Origin: Candidatus Latescibacterota bacterium
GTDB taxonomy: Bacteria; Latescibacterota; MWCZ01
Assembly (NCBI GenBank): GCA_022706085.1
Contig: JAKJDF010000006.1
Span: forward strand, 1 to 64,000
Length of the DNA stretch: 64,000 nt
Reading direction: 5' to 3'
The notes under the pieces were generated by a model. It made no database searches and had not been told where the DNA came from. It saw only the letters and a list, made by a program, of their open reading frames with translations. Each line of letters begins with the position of its first letter. Positions within the stretch are counted from its first letter, which is position 1. A program made the position numbers and the translations under genes. Of the stretch, positions 45,368-53,414 are shown piece after piece.

Positions 45368-46490
45368 CGGGATAACGCCCGACCTTCCTCGCCTCGTCGA
45401 GCATTGCCAGGTAGTTGTCCGGCTGCGCTCCAACCAGAATGGAGTGACTGGAACCGAGAAGGAAGCCTCCGCCGGGTGCGCAGTGCTTCACTGCACGGCG
45501 GACTTCGTTGCGCGCGTCCTCCGGTGAACCGGCGATCAATGTCTCCGTGCTTACGCCTCCCCACAGGGTGATTTTGTCCCCATATTCGCGTTTCAGGCGG
45601 GTGATATCCATCGTTGCCGATTCCTGGATGGATTGGTATGCGTCGTACCCCGCCTCCACGAGCATGTCCATGATCTTCCAATTGTTGCCGCACGCATGTT
45701 TGAGCACCGGCAGGCCAAGCCTGTGCGCGTGCGCTACGTGCGCGGCCATGGCAGGGAAGAAGCGCTCCCTGATCACGCGCGGTGACACGAGGGGGCCGCG
45801 GGAATCGGCGTAATCCTCGCCGGGACACAGTCCGTCAACGCCTTCTTCTGCCCAGAGGCTGTCCATGTGCATCGTGCGGGCAACAGCCGCTCTTGCCGCA
45901 GCCTCCGCGACCTCCGGGTGCTCGGCGATCAGGATAAGCCCGCGTTCCATTCCGCCGAGAAGCGGGAACGTTCCGTCCCCGCTTCGCGCCACGATGAAAT
46001 GGGTGGCGCCGAATTCCTTCACTACCGCACGGACAAGTTCCCATTCGGATCCGTCAGGTTCCACGAATTCCGTCGGAACCGGGAAATCCTCAACCGAGTA
46101 CTCATGCGCGGGTTCGGCATACTTGATCCGCATCAGCCACTGACTTTTCTCCGAGACTCTGTAGACGTCCCCCTTGGGGTCCCGGAAGGTCATGGGCGCG
46201 ATCTCCTCCCAGGGGACGATCTCCTTGTTCCTGCTTGGAACGAGGCTGACGGGTATGATGTCCTGGTCGGTTTTGTGGTAGAATTCTATGACGTCGCGGA
46301 TCATGCTCTCCACGACTTCGTCGCGCCTTCCTTCCCAGAGAGCCTTCGTTGTCTTGAAGTGCCCGCGCCAGAACGTTGGTCTTCCCAGCACGGCCTCAAA
46401 GGCAGGGTAGTCAATGGCGAATTCACCGATGGGGACGAAGTCAGGTTCTTCGTGGCGCAGTGCCGTGCGAACACGTTCTTTTGGTGTCAT
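45357..46490 (-). CDS. Uroporphyrinogen-decarboxylase-family protein (MtaA/CmuA-like, Zn methyltransferase type)
   Basis: 377 aa from ATG 46490 (MTPKERVRTALRHEEPDFVPIG). The URO-D fold is clear, but the N-terminal Arg motif for porphyrin (PVWxMRQAG) is absent, and the Zn motif HACGN (LKHACGNNWKIM) with a later Cys (KHCAPGGGF) is that of cobamide-dependent methyltransferases (MtaA/MtbA). So HemE function is unlikely. Such genes are common in sugar or aromatic catabolic loci of uncultured anaerobes with unknown substrates. No corrinoid protein gene lies nearby. It converges with the SIS gene. Upstream 46491-46772 has no gene. Confidence 0.82.
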   Translation of the reverse strand: MTPKERVRTALRHEEPDFVPIGEFAIDYPAFEAVLGRPTFWRGHFKTTKALWEGRRDEVVESMIRDVIEFYHKTDQDIIPVSLVPSRNKEIVPWEEIAPMTFRDPKGDVYRVSEKSQWLMRIKYAEPAHEYSVEDFPVPTEFVEPDGSEWELVRAVVKEFGATHFIVARSGDGTFPLLGGMERGLILIAEHPEVAEAAARAAVARTMHMDSLWAEEGVDGLCPGEDYADSRGPLVSPRVIRERFFPAMAAHVAHAHRLGLPVLKHACGNNWKIMDMLVEAGYDAYQSIQESATMDITRLKREYGDKITLWGGVSTETLIAGSPEDARNEVRRAVKHCAPGGGFLLGSSHSILVGAQPDNYLAMLDEARKVGRYPVTI

Positions 46491-46772
46491 CCGTTCATTC
46501 CGGGAAAGGTTACGGGGCAGGAAGGCTGCCTTGCAACGAGTGTGGTCGCCAAATGGGATACACACCACTGAATCTACCACCGTGCACCACCGAGCGGAAC
46601 GGCACGCCCCGGAGCGCAAAGTGCCGTTCTTTCGGAAGGTGTGGGCAGTGCGTCTACCGTTTTCGGTACGCAGGTTGCTTCTTCTAGGTGATATTGGTCA
46701 CGGAGAAATGCGCTTTTTCCGGTGTAGCTTCCTTGTGGAACACACGATCTTGCTGCAAACCCGGTCGATCGC

Positions 46773-48428
46773 ATGAAGCTCAGAATCCCTTTGATGTTCC
46801 TTGCGTTCTACGCGGCTGTCGGCGCCAAACCGGCGCACGGCTACGTACTCCGTGCACCGGACGGTACGCCCGGCGCCGTGTGCGGGACCATGCTGATGCG
46901 AACGGATCATTCGCGGTCACGCCCGGCCGCCCGTGTGACGCTTCCCGGTTCGTTCGTGAGTCCGGCTCGTTGGTTCAGAATCCACTACACCACCGCGGGC
47001 GGCAGTGCGGATGCGGTACCCGCGGCGGACGCAAATCAGAACGGCGTACCGGACTGGGTGGAACTTGCCGCCAGCGCGGCGGACTCCGTGTACGGCAACT
47101 ACCGCGCGCTCGGGTACACCACTCCTTTGACTGATGGAGGTGCATCCGGCGGAACCGAGTACGACATCTTCTTCATCAACCTCGCCCCCCAGAATGTGTA
47201 CGGATACACGTTCTCTCCTCCCGATGGGTACATGGAGTTGGACAACGACTACGCCGAACGGATTTATCAGACAAAGGGCGTGACCGGTCTTCGCATAACG
47301 CTGGCGCACGAACTTTTTCACTCCGTTCAGTTCGCGGTCTGGGTAGGCGGCAACGACGGGATCTGGTGGCAGGAGGCGACGGCCACGTTCATGGAGGAGT
47401 ATAACTATCCGGACATCAACGATTACTGGCAGTATCTGGACCCCGACTGGTTCTGCAACACGCTGTTTGAGAATCCGGCGACGCCGCTGAACCAGGGTTC
47501 GACCGGGTCGTGCGATACGCACATGTACGGTGCCGCCGTCTTCTGCCAGTACCTGGTACGTACAGATTCCGTGAGTGGGCATGCGGGAATCCGCTACTCG
47601 TTCGACCGGCAGAAGGTGTTGCGATCCAGCGCACCGAACGTGGTGGCGGACGCGCTGGAGACCACGATGCAACAACCCATGCGCGAGCTGATCGCCGGGT
47701 TCTGGACGCGTGCGTACTTCACCGGCCCGCGGTCCCCCCGAACACCATTCTTCCCGGACGGTGCTTCGTGGACCTCACCCCCGCCCTCCGCGCTTCTCTC
47801 CGCGGACTGGGAAATCAAACGTCTTGGCAGCTCGGGCAGCAGGCAGTTTCCGGTCAGGGCTGCGGGTCTCGGGGGCGGGATCGTGCGGATTGTTCCCGAC
47901 AGAACCGCCGGAGGGGTCCGGCTTACGACGGATGCAACGGCAAACTGGGCGTGGCGGGTGGCGGTCTCGGCCGGGGACTCTGTCCGCATTATTGTTCCCC
48001 GGGAAAACCGCGTGTCAATGAGCAACTGGGATCAGGTTGACGACATAGTGGTCACCTTCGGAAACGGTGCCGTGACGTCCACGGAATCCCAGATCATGCT
48101 CACTGCCGCATACGATCCAGAACTCACCCGACCGGCACCCGAGGAGTTCCTGCTGACGCTGGAACAGAATCGTCCAAATCCGTTCAACCCCGGAACCGAG
48201 TTTGATTTCTCGCTTTCTGAACCCGCAGGCGTTACCATACGTGTATACTCGGTCCTCGGGACGCCGGTGCGAACCCTTGTCAACAACACGGTATACGGTT
48301 CCGGAATTCACACCGGATCGTGGGACGGGCTGGACGATCGGGGAACGCAGGTGCCGTCCGGCGTGTATATTCTTCAGGTAAGGGCACTTGGACGCACTCG
48401 GTCGCGGAAAATGGTAATCGTCAGGTAA
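46773..48428 (+). CDS. Secreted zinc metalloprotease, MXAN_6640-type, with C-terminal sorting domain (copy 1)
   Basis: 551 aa. Signal peptide to about AHG (23). A catalytic domain with DANQNGVPDWVEL (85-97), YDIFFINLAP, GYMELDND and the zinc motif HELFH (179-183) inside TLAHELFHSVQF; WWQEATATFMEE provides the likely third ligand. The C-terminal approximately 90 residues are a FlgD-Ig/type A sorting domain: QNRPNPFNPGTEFDFSL, VYSVLG, GIHTGSWDG, SGVYILQV and a basic end SRKMVIVR. That tail suggests export by a type IX-like system and cell-surface anchoring. It is followed after 4 bp by a paralogue. Confidence 0.85.
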   Translation: MKLRIPLMFLAFYAAVGAKPAHGYVLRAPDGTPGAVCGTMLMRTDHSRSRPAARVTLPGSFVSPARWFRIHYTTAGGSADAVPAADANQNGVPDWVELAASAADSVYGNYRALGYTTPLTDGGASGGTEYDIFFINLAPQNVYGYTFSPPDGYMELDNDYAERIYQTKGVTGLRITLAHELFHSVQFAVWVGGNDGIWWQEATATFMEEYNYPDINDYWQYLDPDWFCNTLFENPATPLNQGSTGSCDTHMYGAAVFCQYLVRTDSVSGHAGIRYSFDRQKVLRSSAPNVVADALETTMQQPMRELIAGFWTRAYFTGPRSPRTPFFPDGASWTSPPPSALLSADWEIKRLGSSGSRQFPVRAAGLGGGIVRIVPDRTAGGVRLTTDATANWAWRVAVSAGDSVRIIVPRENRVSMSNWDQVDDIVVTFGNGAVTSTESQIMLTAAYDPELTRPAPEEFLLTLEQNRPNPFNPGTEFDFSLSEPAGVTIRVYSVLGTPVRTLVNNTVYGSGIHTGSWDGLDDRGTQVPSGVYILQVRALGRTRSRKMVIVR

Positions 48429-48432
48429 TTGC

Positions 48433-50202
48433 ATGCGGCAGAAACTCCCCATTCTTGTTCTGATAGCGGCTTTCGCGGCTCCCGCCTCCGCGTTGCTGAT
48501 CGTTGGTCCCGACGGCAAGCCGACTGTCGGGTGCCAAATGGGGGACGTGACGACTCACCCCGGTGAGACGCTCGGACCGGCCAAACCAGCGCGGGGCGGC
48601 CTTGGGGAAACGTACGACCCGGCGAACCCGTACTTCGGGACTGGACAAAAACTCGCGCAGGCGGCCCGGGTAACACTGCACACGTCGTACGCGAAACCCG
48701 GCAGCGTGTTCCGGATTCAGTACGACACGACTGGAACAAATGCCCCGCCCATGGCAGATTTGGACGGCTCAGGTGTCCCCGACTGGGTGGAACTCACCGC
48801 GCACGTGGCGGATTCAGTCCTGAACCAGTACTTCCTGATGGGATATGACGTCACTCTGAAGGATCTGGGGACGGGAGGCGACGTCCGGTACGACATCTAT
48901 TTGCGGAACCTCGCGCCTCAGTACGTCTACGGGCTGACGTATTCCGGCAGCAACGGGTATATGGAGATTGATAACGATTTTGCGGAGTCCATCTATGCCT
49001 ATCCGGGCGTCTTTGACAGCAGGGGAGCGCGGGGGCTCAGGGTGACGCTTGCCCATGAAATGTTCCATTCCATCCAGTTTCTGTACGTGTCGTACCGCAC
49101 CGACTGGGCATGGTGGATGGAAATGACCGCGACGTTCATGGAAGAGCTCATGTACACCGAAGTGAATGACTACTACCAGTATCTCAGGCCCGACTGGTAC
49201 AAAGACACGATTTTCGAGAACCCGGCGCTCGGGCTGACTTCGTACGCATCCGGTTCTGTGCATCCGTACAGCGGGATGGTATTCCTGCTCTTCCTCTGGC
49301 AGAAACATGGCAGCGCGGCGTTGACAGGCATACGGGATACCTTCGCCGCGCGGGAGCTCAGCACCGCAACGATCATCACCAAACTCCAAAACGCCACCGG
49401 TGTTGCGATGCGGGACTTGCTGAGTGAGTTCTGGGTGTGGAGTTACTTCTCAGGTGACCGGTATCGCCCTCAGTTCTTCGCCGAAGGCGCGCACTACAAA
49501 CCTGCGCCTCTGGACACCATCAAATACGATTCAATCGCAAGCCGGGTCACGCTTCGCAGAATGTCCATTCTGGGTGATACCACCGTGGCGGATACCACTG
49601 CGTTTCTGGGTGCAAGACTCGTGCGAATTGTCCCGGATGGAAGTGCGGGCGGCGTGGTAATCTCGGTTCGGGGAACCGATACCTATGCAGGCAAGTGGGC
49701 GCTGCGCGTTGCCGTCGCCTATCCCGACGTGGTCACGTACATGCCGGTGGAAAAGGATTCCAGAACGGGCGAGATGTCCGTTTCGATCACCGGGGCAAAC
49801 TGGCAGAATGCTCAGGACATTTTGCTTGTTGCCGCGAACGACGCGATCTCGGGAACGAAAATCCCGTTCGTGTACCGAGTCCAGTACCTCCACCCGGAGA
49901 CGGTAGCCGCGCCTGCAGTGCACCGTTTTGAACTCGGTCAGAACCTTCCAAACCCCTTCAATCCCGCGACAGTCATTCCGTTCACGATCGAGGAAACCGC
50001 CGCTGTGGACCTTGTCGTGTATGACGTTCAGGGCCGTGTGGTACGTCGGCTGGTTTCCGGGGCAGTTCTTGAGCCCGGCGCGCACCGGGTGACGTGGGAT
50101 GGCATGACGGAGACGGGGTTGCCCGCCGGCGCAGGCGTGTACGTGGTCCGACTGAGTGCGGGAAGCGAAATGCGGGTACGCCGGATGACGCTGCTCCGGT
50201 GA
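48433..50202 (+). CDS. Secreted zinc metalloprotease, MXAN_6640-type, with C-terminal sorting domain (copy 2)
   Basis: 589 aa, co-linear with the preceding gene: signal peptide to ASA (about 20), an extra 30-residue Pro/Gly-rich pro-region, DLDGSGVPDWVELT, NGYMEIDND, HEMFH (208-212), WWMEMTATFMEE and the C-terminal QNLPNPFNPATVIPFTI...VYDVQGRVVRRLV sorting domain. Starting 4 bp after the stop of copy 1, it is surely co-transcribed. The paralogues differ in specificity loops and one may process or protect the other. Substrate unknown. Confidence 0.85.
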   Translation: MRQKLPILVLIAAFAAPASALLIVGPDGKPTVGCQMGDVTTHPGETLGPAKPARGGLGETYDPANPYFGTGQKLAQAARVTLHTSYAKPGSVFRIQYDTTGTNAPPMADLDGSGVPDWVELTAHVADSVLNQYFLMGYDVTLKDLGTGGDVRYDIYLRNLAPQYVYGLTYSGSNGYMEIDNDFAESIYAYPGVFDSRGARGLRVTLAHEMFHSIQFLYVSYRTDWAWWMEMTATFMEELMYTEVNDYYQYLRPDWYKDTIFENPALGLTSYASGSVHPYSGMVFLLFLWQKHGSAALTGIRDTFAARELSTATIITKLQNATGVAMRDLLSEFWVWSYFSGDRYRPQFFAEGAHYKPAPLDTIKYDSIASRVTLRRMSILGDTTVADTTAFLGARLVRIVPDGSAGGVVISVRGTDTYAGKWALRVAVAYPDVVTYMPVEKDSRTGEMSVSITGANWQNAQDILLVAANDAISGTKIPFVYRVQYLHPETVAAPAVHRFELGQNLPNPFNPATVIPFTIEETAAVDLVVYDVQGRVVRRLVSGAVLEPGAHRVTWDGMTETGLPAGAGVYVVRLSAGSEMRVRRMTLLR

Positions 50203-50207
50203 ACGAC

Positions 50208-50227
50208 CCCTGTTCAGGTGAACAGGG
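50208..50227. terminator. Hairpin between convergent protease and aminotransferase genes
   Basis: CCCTGTTC (50208-50215) and GAACAGGG (50220-50227) around AGGT, five bp after the protease stop. No T-run. The rest of the 171-bp gap to 50374 shows nothing. Confidence 0.45.
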
Positions 50228-50373
50228 TCGCGTTCGTAAGGTCGTCTCGATACATCAAGCGCCGCAGTTGCGCTCGACACTGGACGGCCGGCAACGCCCC
50301 GCCCGCGCCGGTCTCCGAGTGACCCGTCGTGCGTTCCACGCACAAGGGGTTGTATCGAGCAGCCAGTGCCTGG

Positions 50374-51612
50374 TTACCTCCGGTTTTTCTCCGCTACCTC
50401 CTCGATAATCGCCGCCGCCATCTCGCAGTGCTCAGGCTCGTATTTTGCACACAGAGTAGACCATCGGATGAAGCTGTCGAGAAGTGCTTTCGCCTGAGGG
50501 CAGTTCTCCTCACTGTAACGATACTCCCGGCTTGCCGGGGGCATCGAGTAGGGATAGACCTTGTTCCGTGCATTCTCATCCAGAAATGTCAACGCCGCCG
50601 GCATCAGGTAATATTTCCCCATCCCCGCGCCGGGAATCCCGGCCTGAGAAAGCTGGTCGGCGAACTCCTCCGGGGTGCAACGGAACTGGGCGGGGTCAAT
50701 GCGGATGCCGTACATCCAGCACGACCAGACATTCTGCTGGTCAGGAATCTTCAGGGGGAAAATGCCGGGTATCCGCGCCACGAGCTTGTTGAGAAGCCGC
50801 GCTGCGCGGTCAATTCGAACCACCTGCTCCCGGATGATCTCCAGTTGTCCGAGACAGATTGCCGCGGTGCAGTTGGGCATGCGATAGGCGTACCCCGGCA
50901 CCACGTGGAGCCGCCCGAAGTGGGGCTTCATGGCGGCTCCCCGGCTCAGGCCGACAAACCGCAAGCGTTCAGCCAGTTCGTCATCATTGGTGACCACGCA
51001 CCCGCCGACATCCGACCCCATCGTTTTTTCTGAGTCAAAGGAAAAACCCGCCGCAAGCCCAAAGGTTCCGGCGAAGCGCCCCTTCCATTCGCTGTATACT
51101 GCCTGACAGGCGTCCTCATACACGATGAGCCCGTGTCGCGCCGCAAGGGTGTTGATGCCCTCCATGTCGCACATGAGACCCGTCTTGTGAACGACGAGGA
51201 TGGCGCGCGTCCGATCCGTGATTTTCGGCTCGATACCCCGTGCGCTGATGTTGATGCAGCCCGGATCAGTATCAGCGAAAACCGGTATGTAATTCTCGCG
51301 GATCAGGCCCTGCAGCGTCCCGTAGTCAGTGATCGGGCTCACGATAATCTCATCCCCCGGCGCGAAAGAAAACGCCGATGCGAGCATTGCAAGCGCGGGC
51401 GTGCAACCGGGGGTTGCGATGCAGTGCTTCACTCCGAGCTCGCGCGCAAATGCCGCTTCGAAACGGCCGGTGATATCCGCGGTAAGGCCGCTTGCCACGT
51501 ATTCCTCAAGGTATTTGAGGCAATTCGGCCCCATTTCGCGGGGGAACGGCACCGGCAGCTTCCCCGTGATTCCAGCCATCGCCGCGGCGCCGTATTTCGC
51601 TCGTTCCGCCAT
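50374..51612 (-). CDS. DegT/DnrJ/EryC1/StrS-family sugar aminotransferase
   Basis: 412 aa from ATG 51612 (GAGGGG six bases upstream). PLP fold type I: HCIATPGCTPALAML, ISPITDYGT-like segment, VHKTGLMCDME, YEDACQAVYSEWKG, then the Schiff-base Lys in FSFDSEKTMGSDVGG, and RMPNCTAAICLGQL. It aminates keto-deoxysugars or similar compounds. Downstream partner of a deacetylase and nitrilase gene on the same strand (10-bp gap), suggesting amino-sugar or amide metabolism. Confidence 0.88.
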   Translation of the reverse strand: MAERAKYGAAAMAGITGKLPVPFPREMGPNCLKYLEEYVASGLTADITGRFEAAFARELGVKHCIATPGCTPALAMLASAFSFAPGDEIIVSPITDYGTLQGLIRENYIPVFADTDPGCINISARGIEPKITDRTRAILVVHKTGLMCDMEGINTLAARHGLIVYEDACQAVYSEWKGRFAGTFGLAAGFSFDSEKTMGSDVGGCVVTNDDELAERLRFVGLSRGAAMKPHFGRLHVVPGYAYRMPNCTAAICLGQLEIIREQVVRIDRAARLLNKLVARIPGIFPLKIPDQQNVWSCWMYGIRIDPAQFRCTPEEFADQLSQAGIPGAGMGKYYLMPAALTFLDENARNKVYPYSMPPASREYRYSEENCPQAKALLDSFIRWSTLCAKYEPEHCEMAAAIIEEVAEKNRR

Positions 51613-51622
51613 CACAATCCCC

Positions 51623-52363
51623 TCATGGTGTGTGCCCCGTGCTCAGAAGATACTCCACCACCTCACCCGGTTCGGCCAGCCATACCTCATTCCCTCCAAA
51701 TCGCCGTACCGCCTGAAAGCGCTCTTCCAGTTGTTCTACGGTGCAGTCCTTCCAGGGATGAATCGGCTTCCCCGGCATGGGGCAGTGGCAATAGTCAATA
51801 ATCCACCCGCCTGCCTCGATGGCCTGTCGAATGCGCTTGAACGGATCAAACGCGGAAAAAAATGGCGGCGGATATTCAGTATGGAGAGGGACACGGCAGA
51901 GCCTCATCAGGTCTGTGTGCCGCGTGTTGATGTCATCGTAAATAGTCATGATGCCCGAATAGCCCGCCTCCCGCGCAACCGCCAGTGAGGCGGGGTAGCA
52001 GTCGTTGCTTCCCGGCACGCAGAACAAAGGCACCGCAATTCCCAGCATCTCTTCCAGCACCGCGCGGCTCTTCACTACTTCGTAGTGAGCGTTCCCGGGA
52101 GTGATCGAAGCATGGGTCATGCTGTGGCATGATACCCCCCAACCTTCGGCGCGCAGTGAATGTATCTCGTCCGCAGAAAGGATCATCATGCCGTGGTAAC
52201 TGCTTCCCGGTACATTACGTGGTACGCCAATCTGGCTCGCCAGGACCGCGACGTGGCCCGGAACGCCGTACCTGCGGTGGACGGGAAGCGCGTGGTCGAG
52301 CAGCGCCGCACATCCTTCGTCATACGTGATGGAGTAGACCCACCGTGTGCCGTTTTTCCACAT
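51623..52363 (-). CDS. Polysaccharide-deacetylase-like (NodB/CE4) protein
   Basis: 246 aa from ATG 52363, GGGAGGATGGA directly upstream (better than 52393). NodB fold: WVYSITYDEGCAALLDHALPV aligns with the TFDDG motif (here TYDEG: first Asp kept, metal Asp changed to Glu), and the metal HxxxH is CHSMTH. No signal peptide, so it acts in the cytoplasm, unlike most CE4 enzymes. It may deacetylate a small acetylated amino sugar rather than a polymer. Gap to the aminotransferase is 10 bp; gap to the nitrilase is 63 bp. Confidence 0.8.
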   Translation of the reverse strand: MWKNGTRWVYSITYDEGCAALLDHALPVHRRYGVPGHVAVLASQIGVPRNVPGSSYHGMMILSADEIHSLRAEGWGVSCHSMTHASITPGNAHYEVVKSRAVLEEMLGIAVPLFCVPGSNDCYPASLAVAREAGYSGIMTIYDDINTRHTDLMRLCRVPLHTEYPPPFFSAFDPFKRIRQAIEAGGWIIDYCHCPMPGKPIHPWKDCTVEQLEERFQAVRRFGGNEVWLAEPGEVVEYLLSTGHTP

Positions 52364-52426
52364 TCCATCCTCCCGTGCATTCACGCCGGGCATTGATCGG
52401 TCAATGCGCCTGAACCGTTTCCCGTT

Positions 52427-53239
52427 TTACTTTCTCGGCTCCACGATTCTACCGTATTTCTCCGGCTTCCTCGTCGTGTGGAACATGGTTCGGAACTCCT
52501 TGTACTGCTCTCCCCAGAACGGCATGCGCCATTTCGGGTCAAATTCCGCCACGGCCACGCCCGGCTGATGCCCTGTGGACGCGATAACGCGCCCGTCCGG
52601 GGCGATCACTTTGGCGTACCCCATGCTTTTTCCGGCAAGATAGGGTGTCTCAATATAACGTGACAACGCGAGGTAGTACTGGTTGTCCACCGCGCGCGCC
52701 TTTTCGAGGCTTTCGAGCATGTCGCCCGTGTAATCCATGTACATTGTCGGAAGGCAGACAATATCGGCGCACTTCAGCCCGTAAATGCAGAACATCTCGG
52801 GGAAGTGAATGTCCATGCAGATTGCGATCCCGAGCACCACGCCGTCAAACTCAAACACCGGAAAAGGATCGTCTCCCGCTGGATCAGTTACAATTGCTTC
52901 CTCGCCGGGGGCAGGATGCTGTTTCCGGTACACGCCGGCAAGAACACCCTTTCTGTCGATCAGGAATCCGGTGTTTGCATAACCCTTCCCGGCAATGGCA
53001 GAGACGGACGCCACGGCACCGATCCCGTATTTCGCCGCGCAAGAGGCCATCAGTGAGTAGATCGGGTGGTCCGTGAGCCGGTAGAGGCCGGGTTTCCAGC
53101 CCATTACGATATCTGGCTCCTCGGGAAGCAGGATGAGGTCCGCGCCCCGGTCGGCTGCTTCGCGGAACGTCTCCGGGATGGACTCCTCGATTCGAGTGAC
53201 GGGCAACGAGGTCACGGCGAGCCGGAATTTCGGTCCCAC
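52427..53239 (-). CDS. Carbon-nitrogen hydrolase (nitrilase superfamily)
   Basis: 270 aa, GTG start. Catalytic triad: Glu in LILLPEEPD, Lys in VYRKQHPAPGEE, Cys in GIAICMDIHFPE, with the later DIVCLPTMY. Amidase/carbamoylase-type hydrolysis of an amide. The GAVASVSAI region and missing biotin or NAD features exclude specialised clades. Likely first gene of the trio with deacetylase and aminotransferase; divergent from the third GH38 gene. Confidence 0.88.
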   Translation of the reverse strand: MGPKFRLAVTSLPVTRIEESIPETFREAADRGADLILLPEEPDIVMGWKPGLYRLTDHPIYSLMASCAAKYGIGAVASVSAIAGKGYANTGFLIDRKGVLAGVYRKQHPAPGEEAIVTDPAGDDPFPVFEFDGVVLGIAICMDIHFPEMFCIYGLKCADIVCLPTMYMDYTGDMLESLEKARAVDNQYYLALSRYIETPYLAGKSMGYAKVIAPDGRVIASTGHQPGVAVAEFDPKWRMPFWGEQYKEFRTMFHTTRKPEKYGRIVEPRK

Positions 53240-53414
53240 GGCGGGGCCTTTCTGTTGCGGGGTGAAACGGCACGAATGACGTCATGGTAGGACCGGTTGC
53301 CCGCGGAGTCAAGGGATGCGGTACGAGAGGGTTTTCCCTCCATGCCGCTGTTGGGTACCATTTGAGATGATCAAACGACCGCTGTTTACACCAACCTTTG
53401 CGAAGGATCTCTCA

